64,000 nt of DNA from Neelides folsomi (taxonomy: Eukaryota > Arthropoda > Collembola > Neelipleona > Neelidae). Positions 13,601 to 25,293 of this stretch are shown here, one piece after another; the stretch's first letter is position 1, and each line of letters begins with the position of its first letter. The stretch is taken from assembly GCA_034687125.1 (NCBI GenBank), contig JAQGBZ010000127.1, positions 62,001 through 126,000 of the forward strand. Reading direction: 5' to 3'. The notes beneath the pieces are model-generated. The model made no database searches. It saw nothing but the letters and a program-made list of their open reading frames with translations, and was not told where the DNA came from. Position numbers and translations under genes: made by a program.

Positions 13601-15852
13601 AATGTATTTAATTTTTTAATTTATTTAATATATATTAAACAGGGTTTACCTGGTGAGAAAGGAGAACCAGGGCCAAGAGGACCAGAAGGGATGCAAGGAA
13701 TTTCTGGAAAAGCCGGGCTACAAGGATTTGTTGGAAAAACTGGAGCTAAAGGAGATAGAGGAGAAATGGGAATGCCAGGAGCTCCAGGATCGCCTGGACC
13801 TGCAGGGATGATGGGAAATCACGGTCCACCAGGACAAATGGGACCTTCAGGAATTCCAGGTCTCGAAGGGAAAATTGGTCCGGCGGGTCCGGCAGGTCCA
13901 CCCGGCCCACCGGGCGATCCCGCTCCACAAGGTTCTTCCAAAGCATACGGCTACGGATCTCCTGGAGAAAGGGGCCCATCAGGAATGCCCGGACCAACTG
14001 GAATGGTATTCAACCCAATAAGCCAATAATTAACATGGATCATTAAAATGTAATGATATTTAGCCTGGAGAACGAGGAGCTAATGGAGAAAGAGGACCAG
14101 AAGGACCTTCAGGTACACCAGGAATTCCAGGAACTCCGGGTTCCGTCGGACCACCAGGAGCAACAGGTCAAAGAGGAACTCCTGGGCAACCAGGACTTCC
14201 TGGACCACCGGTAAGCTAATTAATAATGCGAGAGTCGAAGGGATGATTAACTTGAGCGTCAGGGCCGGAGCTTCTCTGAAGCCGAGCTGAGGGAGATCTG
14301 CGCTTCCGTCCTACGAGGTATAAACGGTGTATAAAGAGAGTCGGGAGGGCGGGGGAGGAACGCGAGACTCAAATTGTTCTATGCAGACCAATTAGCAGAG
14401 CTGACGTCGAAGTTGGTGGGTCCGCCAGGACTCCCAGGCCGTGGGAAGCCGGGTCGGCCAGGCTCACCGGGCCAACAGGGGCCACAAGGTGACACGAGAA
14501 TGTTGGCACGGGCTTTAATCGTGACCCTCCGCTCTGCTACCCCGCCTTGTGGCTCTGCCCAATTATTTTACTACTCAATTAATGAAACTCATACTGTGTC
14601 TCGTCTGGCCCTTGCCCTCTCTTCCAGGGTCAAATTTTGATTGAATCATGGAGGCTCCTTTTGACCACAGCCCCACAGCTTCATTTTTTTCCACTTTAGA
14701 CCGCATGGAGGAACTGATAAGAGGACTTCGAGGTCCTCCAGGGACTCCCGGTGTTGGCCGGCCGGGGCGCCAAGGCCGCCCCGGATCTCAGGGCATCCCA
14801 GGTACACTCCCGCCGACCATCCACTAACATCCATTATCATTGACTACTTGCCTCTTCTCGGCACTCTTCACCTACACACATCAAACACACTCATTTTCTC
14901 CATCTCATGAGATTATAAACTTGCTCCGAAAATTATTTTTTCAATATTTTAAAATGGAATTTTATTCAAAAAAATTGCAATGATTAGATACATTTTGTAT
15001 TATACATTTTTTCTAAATGGTTTACAATCTCATTCTCGAATCTATTTTACATATTTATGTATGTTTTTAGCATGTCCTTTGTTTAAATAATATAACTATC
15101 TAATATGTTTACTAATCAAAATTTAATCCAAAGTTCTTCTCGCAGCATCAGTAGTTATATTTTTGACAAAAATAACAACTCGTCAGTTTGACTCGCCGAA
15201 TTTCATCCGATTATGAGAGGAATACATTTTGTGGGAAACGGTTACCTCTACATACATTTTGACAATTAATTTTTCTCATCTTTAATTTAATACTTTTTCT
15301 GCTTCTGCTTCGCTTCATTACTTGTTCGAAATGCCGTCTCTAACTGCATGCGAATTGTCAATGTTTGTGAACGTCTCTAACAGAACTTGGCATTGTGAAT
15401 AGGCGATCCTGGAAGACATGGACTTCAAGGAGAACGCGGGTTTATGGGACTTCCTGGAGTTCCTGGACCAAGAGGATCAGAAGGACCAAAGGGTGAACGT
15501 GGAGAACCTGGAGAACGAGGACCGGAAGGAGTTGGCATTGAAGGACCTGCTGGCCCAACTGGTTTACCTGGTTTGTTTAAATAATCCTTTAAATATCCAT
15601 TAATGATAAATAGTAATACCTAGTTTCTAATTACAAATTTTCAATTTCCCAGGTCCACAAGGTCCACCTGGTGTGGGTCTAATGGGCAGACAAGGAGAAA
15701 GAGGAGATCCGGGTAGACAAGGAACACCTGGAGTACGTGGAGGTCCAGGACCACAAGGACCGCCAGGATTTTGCGAATATTGCAATTTTCCAGGAGGCCA
15801 AATAAATGGGCACATCTCAGGTGGAACTAAGAAGGGACCATCAAAGAAATAA
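7675..15852 (+). CDS. COL9A1: FACIT-type collagen, alpha-1(IX)-like; 5' end missing
   Basis: Secreted fibril-associated collagen of the extracellular matrix. Exons: 7675-7752, 7922-7975, 8705-8798, 8875-9021, 9104-9284, 9349-9522, 11754-11825, 11907-11990, 12132-12239, 12329-12601, 12727-12888, 12955-13542, 13643-14005, 14064-14210, 14263-14317, then 14387-14488 or 14699-14800, 15403-15570, 15653-15852 (stop TAA). All junctions agree in phase, giving about 1,015 codons. Two acidic exons lead into a thrombospondin N-terminal-like domain (8705-11825) that opens with [17 protein letters not shown] and ends [18 protein letters not shown], which is very like collagen IX as I recall it. Gly-X-Y repeats follow, with short interruptions, one being [11 protein letters not shown] hinge (14263 on: [16 protein letters not shown]) resembles a collagen IX non-collagenous domain. 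The C-terminus is short and has two cysteines (FCEYC). No signal peptide exon was located. The type IX assignment rests on domain order and recalled similarity. Confidence 0.88.
9523..11753 (+). other. Large 2.2-kb intron of the collagen gene
   Basis: This is the only long intron of the collagen gene as modelled. It separates the second-last and last exons of the thrombospondin N-terminal-like domain. Both ends are phase 0, with a gtaagt donor and a tttttag acceptor. It contains a group of imperfect repeats (10724-10963) and no coding exon I can support. Confidence 0.75.
10724..10963 (+). repeat. Dispersed imperfect repeat, 4 copies, in collagen intron
   Basis: A motif of roughly 30 nt with core gacgagtttatttattaaat occurs near 10724-10753, 10815-10844, 10906-10934 and, shorter, 10941-10963. 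The first three are spaced about 90 nt apart, which suggests an old tandem repeat with a ~90-nt unit that has diverged between the cores. Confidence 0.6.
14387..14488 (+). CDS. COL9A1: Alternative collagen cassette exon A
   Basis: 102 nt, entering and leaving in phase 1, so it can be included or skipped without changing frame. It completes the Asp codon started by the preceding exon and reads [11 protein letters not shown] followed by [15 protein letters not shown], a non-collagenous hinge leading into Gly-X-Y repeats. The homologous exon B lies 210 nt downstream. The hinge resembles the DQLAEL-type segment I recall from vertebrate collagen IX. Confidence 0.8.
14699..14800 (+). CDS. COL9A1: Alternative collagen cassette exon B (duplicate of A)
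   Basis: 102 nt, the same length and phase as exon A, with a tttag acceptor and a gtacac donor. It reads [11 protein letters not shown] followed by [15 protein letters not shown]. Glycine positions and the xxEL hinge match exon A, while most other residues differ. This is the pattern of a tandemly duplicated, probably mutually exclusive exon. Splicing of A to B would also stay in frame, so joint inclusion cannot be excluded from sequence alone. Confidence 0.78.
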
Positions 15853-16648
15853 AAAGCGTAATGTAATTGTTAATCATCGGCTATGAGTCGAAACAATATA
15901 ATGACAAATTCTCTTGTGCATATAAGCAAAACAAATACTTGAAATATTTGTTAAATATTGTATTATTTACTAATATTGTAATACTAATATATTGGTATTT
16001 GACAAATAAAGTTTGCATTAAACATAATTTATAATTTCGCACTAGATTTTAAATCAATATGAACTTTGTAGATTTTTTGATTGAATGCTTATGACAGCTA
16101 CATACAGTTAATGTAAATTCATCTTGGTTAAGTTTCATTAATAATGCAATCGGATGTATTTAATAATAGTATTCGTGTAGAAGGTGAATTTATATGTTGA
16201 AAAATTGTAACATATTTTAGAATTATAAAGACTTTAATCATTTTAGTCATTAAGATGTAAGATTTTATAGTTACTAAATGTTAGTTAAGTTGTAAATTAA
16301 AAGGGTGGAGTAAAAGTTTAAAATGAAATAATCAACACTGCCAATTGATTAATATGTACATTAAAAGCATTATTCATTTATTGCTTGTCAAAAAGCTTGT
16401 CAATTCTTTTAAGTAGTAGAATAAAAAGAATAGTTTGCTATTTGCCATAATTGTTAAATACGAATTATACCTCATTACTCATTGTTATTAGTTTATAGTA
16501 TTTAATTCTGTAACATAACAGATTAGTTTTTACCTGAATAAATCTCTTATTAAAATAAAATATAAACCCATAAAATACTTTAATACATGAAACCCATTAT
16601 ACTATCAGTATATTAAGTATTTACTTAGCTAAAATTCTTTAAATTCCA
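15853..16648. other. Convergent spacer, collagen 3' UTR and CHK gene 1 3' UTR
   Basis: AT-rich spacer between the collagen stop and the stop of the first CHK gene on the opposite strand. Apart from the collagen poly(A) signal, nothing is recognisable. Confidence 0.6.
16005..16010 (+). terminator. Poly(A) signal AATAAA of the collagen gene
   Basis: AATAAA lies about 150 nt past the collagen stop codon on the coding strand, and no closer canonical signal was noticed. Confidence 0.6.
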
Positions 16649-18250
16649 TTAAATGATTCCATCTGAAAAAGCAAACTCAACAGATTTAAGAATTCTTTGT
16701 TTAAGAGTATCGGATCGGGTATTGGTATTTGACATTTTCATCATCATTTCTTGTGTTGAAGCTCCTTCTTCTGAAGTGTCGAGGTCGGCCATAGGCTCAG
16801 CAAGCATTATTGGAACGAAAGCTGAAACTAATAGTAAACCAAGCAATTTGACATTGTGAAATCTCTTTATCAAATTCTCAAATGTGAATCCTGGAAGGGG
16901 ATCAACTCCAATAGTTGAACACACAGTATTGAAGGTTTCGTAGTAAATTTGTAATATTTCAAGTTCACAAGCTTTCAGAATATCTGGATGAACGCTTGAA
17001 TACAAGAAATAAGCCAATTCGGTGGTTGGACATCCATCTCGCATAATTTGAAGATCCACAAGACAGGCTTCTTTAACTTTATCGTTTTCATACCGGAAAA
17101 GCACATTGTTAATCCAGCAATCTCCGTGGCATAAAAGGTTCCACGAATCTGTAAACGATAAACTTGTAGTATTATTGATATTGGTGAAAATAACGTTAAA
17201 AAGAATATCAATATTACCGCACCATTATTAAAGGATTTCAATTCTTCCTCTGATGAAATTGGTGCCCTAATTAATTTGGACATTTCTAAATGGTCAATTT
17301 TTCCCTTTGGGGGATTCATATAGTCAACTATAAGGTCTGAAATTCCAGCATCAGACAGACGTGCGGCTCCTTTGTAAATCTCTGATTCAACTCCGTACTT
17401 ATTTTCAATAACTTCCATCATAATTTTATAATTTTGCATTATTAAATCATTAAATTCTCCGATCTGTTCACGATCGAATCCTCCCTCTCCAGTTAATGGA
17501 AACATTTCACGGATGGTTTGTTTTCTATTCACCCGAAGTCCCCAGGACAAAGCATGGAGCTTTGCAAGTTCTTTAATCATGGATGTTGCATGTTCAAAAT
17601 CTACTCCCTTGTGGCGGTCAGCCATTGAAAATCCCTGTGCTCTGATGTCTTCCAGTAAGATAAAGTTTTCGTAAATTCCAGCTTTTCCTTCTGCGTTAAA
17701 AGTGATATTATGTATAGTAAGTGTAACAAATACACACAATCATTTGAAGTTAATAATCATTTGAAGTTATTCTTTTTATTATTAAATTCAAACCTCTCTT
17801 TGATTTCTCAGCATAATTTACTGCGTCTCCAGAAATATACTTAGCAAACCTAGGAAGCAAAATATTAGGTCCCTTTTGATAACTAGCCAAACTTGGGATG
17901 ATATTCTCATAGGCATCAATTTCTTTTCGAAAGATATTGAAAATTTTCAATGTCCTCTGCCTCTCAGGATGTTGAGGGAAAACTTTTAGAAACAAATGTA
18001 ATGGCTCTTTTGATTCATGAGAATAGGCTTTTATAGCATAGATATTGCTCATGTAATTGTCTCCTGTTAAAAAATAGAATTTAGTAATATGAAAAAATGA
18101 TAAGAATACTAACCATAAGCTGCATTGTTTAATTAAGATTTTATTATTCTCACCTGGTTTCGATCCCTTTTTGGCAGAAATTGATTTTAAGGCTATTCCC
18201 AATTGTTTTTCTATGAAAGCTTTTTCGATTTCAACATCTATCAACTCCAT
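16649..18250 (-). CDS. CHK/EcKinase-like kinase, paralogue 1
   Basis: Small-molecule kinase of the EcKinase (DUF227)/CHK group, part of the aminoglycoside-phosphotransferase-like fold; some insect members phosphorylate ecdysteroids. Exons, 5' to 3': 18154-18250, 17794-18063, 17223-17690, 16649-17148. All phases agree, giving 444 residues, a normal length for the family. Seen directly: the Brenner-type catalytic motif LCHGDCWINN near residue 285, then VDLQ about 20 residues later; LLEDIRAQGF is the inter-lobe hinge region. The start MELIDVEIEK is shared with the two paralogues downstream. A 5' UTR intron is likely, with an acceptor just before the ATG and a donor at 18288-18289. Substrate unknown: the catalytic residues are intact, so an active phosphotransferase is expected, but ecdysteroid, choline or other small molecules cannot be told apart. 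Confidence 0.9.
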
Positions 18251-19333
18251 TTCTTATATAATCTAAATGAGAAAGTTATATAAACTTACTTTTAGCAATA
18301 ATTAGTTATTAATTGTGTATGTAATTAATCTATGATAATCAATTCTTAATATGTAATTCTTAATCTCTTTTTTGAACTTATTTATTCAAATGTAAAATTA
18401 AACGATCAATACGTACAATTATGAATTAATGCTTTATTGAATTTATTCTTATTTTGAATGTATTAATTTTTGTCCTTTCTCGATGAATTGTTTGGTTTTA
18501 ATAACTACAATATCTTTGTCACATTATAAGAGTAATATGAATAGTGATTGATATGATAGATTTTAAACAATGAATGCTTATCAGTATCAGGATATTTTAA
18601 TGCGATAACATTGTTTTGTAAAATATCGACAATAAAGGTTCTAATATTGTGTAATTCACTTAATTCGTAAACAACAATCCAATCGAGTTTAATTACATGA
18701 ACAAAAACACACTTTTGGGTATTAAAATTTTCCACTGTATCTAGAATTCTCCAATACATCATACCTCATGCTGATAAAAAATTGTTAATTGCTTAATGTA
18801 AGTATTATGTATGTACTCGATTACTACTAGTATTGTAATATGATAATATGCATACCTATACCGTAAATACATATCCTAATATTAATATCATTTAAATGCA
18901 AATACTTATCTAAATAAGTATAATACTCTCTATCTTACTATATGTATTCTATGTATTGTATTCCATATTTAGCAAATTTCTTGGAACATCTTTATCAAGC
19001 AAGAGTCTACGGTGTCTATTTAATACCAGTACCTTACTATACATACTAACAAAACTTCCGATTAGGGAACGTACAGAACTTCCTACAAAAACACCCATAG
19101 CTTATCATGAAGATTTTATTTAAAGTTCTAGAATAAAAATATTAGGTCCTTATTTGTAATAGGTTTTATTATTATCAATTTTGTAATCAAATTAGTTTTC
19201 ATTTGAATAAATCTCATTAAAATAAATGAGATTTATTCAATATTCATAATACGTATCTAGCCTATTAAAATCTTATAAAATACGCATACCTCATATACTT
19301 AATTATTGTTAGATGTAAAAAGTTCAATTTCCA
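18251..19333. other. Spacer between CHK genes 1 and 2
   Basis: Holds the probable 5' untranslated exon and promoter of CHK gene 1 (donor at 18288-18289), the 3' UTR of CHK gene 2, and a 16-bp inverted repeat at 19203-19240. The 85-codon open frame at 18505-18762 has no homology I recognise and is not called. Confidence 0.55.
19203..19240. repeat. Perfect 16-bp inverted repeat
   Basis: Arms 19203-19218 and 19225-19240 (ttgaataaatctcatt and its complement) are separated by 6 nt. It sits about 100 nt past the stop codon of CHK gene 2, so it may form a hairpin in that 3' UTR. Confidence 0.8.
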
Positions 19334-21026
19334 TTAAATGAGTCCATCTGAAAAAGCAAATTCGACAGATGCAAGAACTCTTTGTCTGAGTGCGTCGGTT
19401 CTCTTATTGGATATTTTCATCATCATTTCTTGTGTTGAAGCTCCTTCTTCTGAAGTATCGAGATCGGCCATAGGCTCGGCAACCATTAATGGAAGGAAAG
19501 ATGTAATTATTATAAAACCAAGTAACTTCGTATTGTGAAATCTCTTTTTTAAATTATCAAATGAGAATCCTGGAAGGGGTTCGACTCCAATGGTGCTGCA
19601 GACACTGTTGAAGGTCTCGTAGTAAATCTGCAAAATCTCAGATTCGCTATTTTTTAGTGTATTTGGATGAACGCTTGTATTTAGAAAATAAGAGAGTTCG
19701 GTTGTTGGACATCCAAAACGCATAACTTGAAGATCCACAAGACAGACCTCTTTCACTTTATTGTTTTCATACCGGAAAAGTAAATTGTTAACCCAGCAGT
19801 CCCCGTGGCATAAAACCTTCCATGGTTCTGTAAATAATGAGTGATTAATTAGCTCATTCATGTCTTGAAGTTAAAAAATGTAAAAAAATTAAAATTAACC
19901 AACCCTTTGTAAAAGATTTCAACTCTTCTTCTGATGAAATAGGAGCCTTAATTAATTTGGACATTTCAAAGTGGTCAATGTTTCCATTTGGTGGGTTCAA
20001 ATAGTCAATTATAACTGTTAAAAGATCAGCTTTACCGAGACGTACTACTCCTTTGTATATCTCTGATTCAATCCCATGTTTCTCTTTAATAATTTCTGTC
20101 ATATTTTTAAAATTGTACAATACTAATTCAATAAATTCCGCCATAACTTCTCGAGTGAATCCTCCCTCAGCTGTTAGTGGAAAAAGTTCTGAAATGGTTT
20201 GGTTTCGTTTGACCTGAAGACCCCAAGATATAGCATGGAGTTTTGCAAGTTCTTTAATTATGCACGTTGCATGTTCCAAATCTACTCCTGTGTGACGATC
20301 TGCCATTGAAAATCCCTGTGGTCTGATGTCTTCCAGCAAGATAAAATTGTCGTAAATTCCAGCTTCCTCGTCTGTGATAAAAATAATCGAAATAAATATA
20401 AGTTATTATAAAGTTATTAATATATAATTTAATGTTAAAATTATATTCTCACATATTACTAGTATATGTACAAGTACAAATATTAAGCATGGAGTATGTA
20501 TAAATGCATATTATATTGTATTTAATACAAATATAATAAAATCAAACCTCTCTTAGATTTTTCATCATAATTAACTGCGTCTCCTCCATAGTATTTGGCA
20601 AATCTTGGGCGAAAAATTTTAGGGCCTGTTTGATAATTAATCAAATTAGGCACGATATTCTCATAAGCATCAAGTTCTTTTCGAAAGATATTGAAAATTT
20701 TCAATGTCCTCTGTCTCTCAGGATGTTGAGGGAAAACTTTGAGAAACAAATGCAATGGCTCTTTTGATTCATGAGAATAGGCTTTTATAGCATAGACATT
20801 ACTCGAATAATTGTCTCCTATCAAAAAAGAATACATTGAGAAATTTAAATATAGGTAAATACTAAATGTTCTTATATAGCTGTTAGGCTATTAACTATCT
20901 TATTTGTATAAAACTAAAACTATTCTCACCTGGTTTTGATCCCTTCTTCACAGAAATTGACTTTAAGGGTATTCCCAAATTTTTTTCGATAAAATCTTTA
21001 TCAATTTCTACTTCTTTCAACTCCAT
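19334..21026 (-). CDS. CHK/EcKinase-like kinase, paralogue 2
   Basis: Second of three tandem copies. Exons: 20930-21026, 20548-20817, 19904-20371, 19334-19827; 442 residues. The first three coding exons have exactly the lengths of paralogue 1 (97, 270 and 468 nt) in the same phases; the last is 6 nt shorter. Seen directly: catalytic motif LCHGDCWVNN and VDLQ, both intact, and the stretch KVFPQHPERQRTLKIF identical to paralogue 1. Start MELKEVEIDK. A donor at 21290-21291 suggests a 5' UTR exon beginning about 21292. The strong likeness to paralogue 1 indicates recent local duplication. No frameshift or lost catalytic residue was seen, so it should be functional. Confidence 0.9.
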
Positions 21027-22655
21027 TTTTTACAATCTAGATCTGGAAAAGCAATATAAAAAATTCAGTAATATGTACAGGTATATTAATATTTAATGCG
21101 TAAATATATGTAAGAGTAGTTTAGTTTAATTATCGACAAGAGGAAAATACTTTTAGTATTATCATTAACAACATTTAGGGGAAATATCTGTAATACTTAA
21201 GGTACATTAATATAACTAGTATTTCAACAATTACAGGCTTTATTTATTTTGTATAGAATATTCATAATATTATTGTGTAAATCAAACTTACCCTTTGTGC
21301 ACACAATGTTATCAAATCTCATAAGAACTTTAAACTGAACAAGAATCTACTCTAGCACTTATTTCTTATCTTCAAATATTCACTGTTCAATTAAATAACA
21401 CGTGAATATTTGATATTTTACTTTTACATAACATTATGACAAAAGGAGAACCTTGAATAAATGCATATATCTGTAGGCATGTAATTTGATGTTCAAGTAC
21501 TTATATACAACAGTCTTGTAAGTAGGATGTTACTAAACACAATTGATTGTTAGTGGCATTGAATCCATTAAAAAATCACGAAGAATGAGGTTTATTTTTT
21601 TGCTCCATTGGGATAATTTGGAGATAGGGACGATGTGCTAAGCTTTTTCGCTTGAACATATTGAACATCTTTAATTAGTTACTACTTATTTATAAAACTA
21701 AATGTAAGCGCAAATTCGTGAATGAACTTATGCGAATGCTTTTTTCGATTTAGTTAAATGAAAATTATGAAATTCTTAATTACTATATGCCATATAGCTA
21801 TATGGTATTCATATAATATAATCTTATATAAGATAATATGTTAATTTTAATAATAATATATATTATTTCAAGAAAATTTAAGAGATTACATTTGGCCATA
21901 ATTAACCCAATTCAGTTTGTTTCAGGTTCTGGAAGAAACTAATAAATTTGGTCTTACAAAAAATTGCCTAGTTACAATCAGTTTAATTAGAGAAGAGTTT
22001 AAAAAAGATTTTACAATATTACTGTTTATTTTTATTAAATAATAGTTTAACTTATTAATTATATCAATTGTAGAATAATTAGTAAGAAAAGCAGATATTA
22101 CGTAATTTTAGTTTTCATATAATTCAATGTGAAACAATCCATTATTAAAGAATGTTCGATTATTATAGTGGTTAGTTAGATATGATATTAGGATATTTAG
22201 TATAAGTTTACATAATAATATACAAGTTTTAGGCATATTATATTATTTATCAATATATTAGGTGAACTGGATATAAAAAGGACCGTCTAATCAAGCCCAC
22301 CTTATAGAAAATGACCGGATGCTTAATTAAATAATTAAATATAATACAAATTAATTTTAAAATTCCACATTTGAAATATAATCTTGTGTATATTCACAAT
22401 TTCAAAATGTTTTAAAACATTTATTATAAAATCGTTAGAAACCACCAAAATCAAATTAATTTCCAAAATAGCATACTTTTCTCCTACAAAAGCCATATAT
22501 GTAGAGTACATGTATATAAGTTGGCTGCTTATATATTTATATTTTGTATACCTATTTGCACTATAATTATTTATAATTCTATTGTATAACAGGTAGGTAT
22601 TTATATTGTTTTTATCATACATATAATATAAATGATAATATCATCTAATTATCCT
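21027..22655. other. Spacer between CHK genes 2 and 3
   Basis: About 1.6 kb of very AT-rich DNA holding the probable 5' UTR exon of CHK gene 2 (from about 21292) and the 3' UTR of CHK gene 3. The open frames at 22335-22622 (-) and 22384-22566 (+) overlap each other, are low in complexity and are not called. Confidence 0.55.
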
Positions 22656-24224
22656 TTAAATGATTCCTTCTGCAAAGGCTAATTCGGCAGATGAAAGAAT
22701 TCTTTGTTTGAGAGCGTCTGATTTTTTATTTGAAATGTTTATCATCATATCCTGTGTCGAGGCTCCTTCATCAAAAGTATCGAGGTCAGTCGGCTCAGCA
22801 AGCATTACTGGAACGAATAGAGCAGCTAATATTAAACCCAATAATTTCACATTACAAAATCTCTTTTTCAAATTCTCAAATGTGAATTCTGTTAATGGTT
22901 CAACTCCAAGCGTAGAACAAGCACTATTAAAGGATTTGTAATAAATTTGTAAAATTTCGTCTTCACGAGCTTTAAGAATTTCTGGGAGGACACTTGTATA
23001 TAAGAAATAAGCAAGATCAGTAGTTGGACATCCATCTCGCACCATTTGAAGATCAACAAGAATGACTTCATTCACTTGATTTTTTTCATACCGGTAAAGT
23101 AAATTGTTAGCCCAACAATCCCCGTGGCATAAAATGTTCCATGAATCTGTACATGTTATTCAATGAATTTAAAAGAAAATTATTAATTATTAAATAATAT
23201 AACACCTTTTGTAAAATTCTTCAACTCTTCCTCTGATGATTTTGGAGCTTTGATTAACTTTGACATTTCAAAATGGTCAATTTTTCCTTTTGGAGGATTC
23301 ATATAGTCGATTATAATGCCTGTAATGTCAGCATTACACAGACGTGATGCTCCTTTGTATATTTCAGACTCAGCTCCGTGCTTCTCTTCAATAAGTTTAA
23401 CCATATTTCTATAATTTTGATAAAGCAAGTCTTCAAAATCCGACAAGAATTCTCTAGTGAATCCTCCATCCCTTGTTAATGGGAACATTTCACGGATGGT
23501 TTGGTTTCGATTGACCTGAAGTCCCCAAGACATAGCATGAAGTTTTCCAAGTTCTTTAACCACGAGTGTCGCATGTTCAAAATCTACTCCATTATTACGG
23601 TCAATCATTGAAAATCCTTGTGCTCTGATATCTTCCAACAAGATAAAATTATCATAAAATCCAGCTTCACCATCTGTTATATATGTATATGAAATATTAA
23701 ATTTCCCATATAATATTGTTATCATATCATTAAGAATCAATAGTAATACCTCTCTTTGATTTCTCAGCATAATTAACAGCTTCTCCAGCAATGAATCTGG
23801 GATATTTTGGGGTCAAAATATTAGGACCTTTTTGATAATTAACCAAAGATGGAACGATACTCGAATAAGATTCGAATTCTTTCGCAAAAACATTAAAAAT
23901 CTTTAGAGTTTTCTGTCTCTCCGGATGTTGAGGAAAAACTTTAAGAAACAGATGCAATGGCTCTTCTGATTCATGTGAATATGCTTTTATAGCAAATATA
24001 TTGCTCATATAATTGTCTCCTACAAAAAGAATAAATCATTTTACCATATTTTTTTTAGATAAAACCTAATATAACTAATAAGTATATACATGCTTTTATA
24101 TTATGTAAACGTAAATGTTGTTCTCACCTGGTTTCGAACCCTTCTTCACAGTTATTGACTTTAAGGATATTCCTAAATGTTTTTCAATGAAAGGCTTTTC
24201 GATTTCAACGTCGATCAACTCCAT
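22656..24224 (-). CDS. CHK/EcKinase-like kinase, paralogue 3
   Basis: Third tandem copy. Exons: 24128-24224, 23750-24019, 23206-23673, 22656-23146; 441 residues. Coding exon lengths again start 97, 270, 468. Seen directly: LCHGDCWANN and VDLQ motifs, hinge LLEDIRAQGF, C-terminus LAFAEGII. It differs more from copies 1 and 2 than they do from each other (for example FNVFAKEFES where they have FNIFRKE), so it probably split off first. The 5' UTR appears interrupted: acceptor immediately before the ATG, donor at 24343-24344. No inactivating change was seen. Substrate not predictable from sequence. Confidence 0.9.
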
Positions 24225-25293
24225 TTCTAATACAATCTGCTGATGAGATGTAATTACAACTGTGTGAAAATTTTGTAAATATTAAATATTTAATTATGAT
24301 TTATCATTTATTCATATTTAGTTAATATCTAGTAAAATTCTCACCTTTATATGAGAATAATAAGGTCTCTTCTCAATAAAATTATGTGTACTTTTGCAGA
24401 GAAGTTAACAAATTGGTTGAGACCCTCAAATAATAAAGCCTTATCAGAATACGAAGTTGCTTTCAAAATTGTTGATTACTGGAGAATATCAGTAAATTTA
24501 TTTAACAATGGAACTACTTTACTGAACAAAAATCACACCTATTTAAAGTGTTCGCTGCTAAAAACCCTGAAATTCTCACTGTGATAAGAATTTTGGTTAG
24601 TGACAAGAATGAAATATACAAATAAATATGCTTTATATTACATAGGTATACATACTTTATTTATGTATGTATACAATCTTAAACATATACAAATAATCAC
24701 ACAAATAATGTACTGTAACAATACTTAGAATATCAAACCTCGTATATGAACTTTCTACAGAGGAAAGTCCATCGTTTATCTAAATACTATTCATCCCACT
24801 AAATATCCACGAAAGTACTGATATTCCTGACAATGACAATACTAACGACACTCACATAAATATAAAATAGTTACAAGTTTTATGAGATATTTTAAGTTGC
24901 ACTACTGCACTGTTGAAATAAATGTATTATTATATTATATAAATAAATTAATCTTGTGCCTAATATAAGTAAATATTGTATTTATATAAATATGTATTGT
25001 TTAGAAGGCCTTGAACATGTGCATATGATTTAATTTTAGTATAATAGGAAGGTGACTAAACAAAATTGATTGATGCGATCAATAGTTGGATTATCATATT
25101 ATTATCAATAGGAAGGAAAGAACTTTCAATATATACTATTACATATGTATAATATGTAAAATAAAAAGTGCCTCTCTAAGTATAAGCTTTTTATGTTTAA
25201 AATGCCCGTTCATAGATTTATGTAATTTATGTATTTAATCGTGAATTTCATAAACATTCATTTTAATTTGAATATATTTGTAATATTTATTAT
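24225..25293. other. Spacer upstream of CHK gene 3
   Basis: Holds the probable first untranslated exon of CHK gene 3 and AT-rich DNA. The + strand open frame at 24351-24584 has no recognisable features. Nothing else supportable. Confidence 0.5.
25286..25291 (-). terminator. Poly(A) signal of the beta-ureidopropionase gene
   Basis: AATAAA on the minus strand, immediately after the stop codon at 25294-25296. It supports the short final exon as the gene's end. Confidence 0.55.

Noticed and set aside
18505..18762. 85-codon minus-strand frame between CHK genes 1 and 2
   Set aside because: AT-driven composition, no splice context and no homology; it overlaps the probable promoter of CHK gene 1.
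22335..22622. 95-codon minus-strand frame downstream of CHK gene 3
   Set aside because: Dominated by Ile, Asn, Tyr and Lys as expected for random AT-rich DNA, and overlaps another open frame on the other strand.
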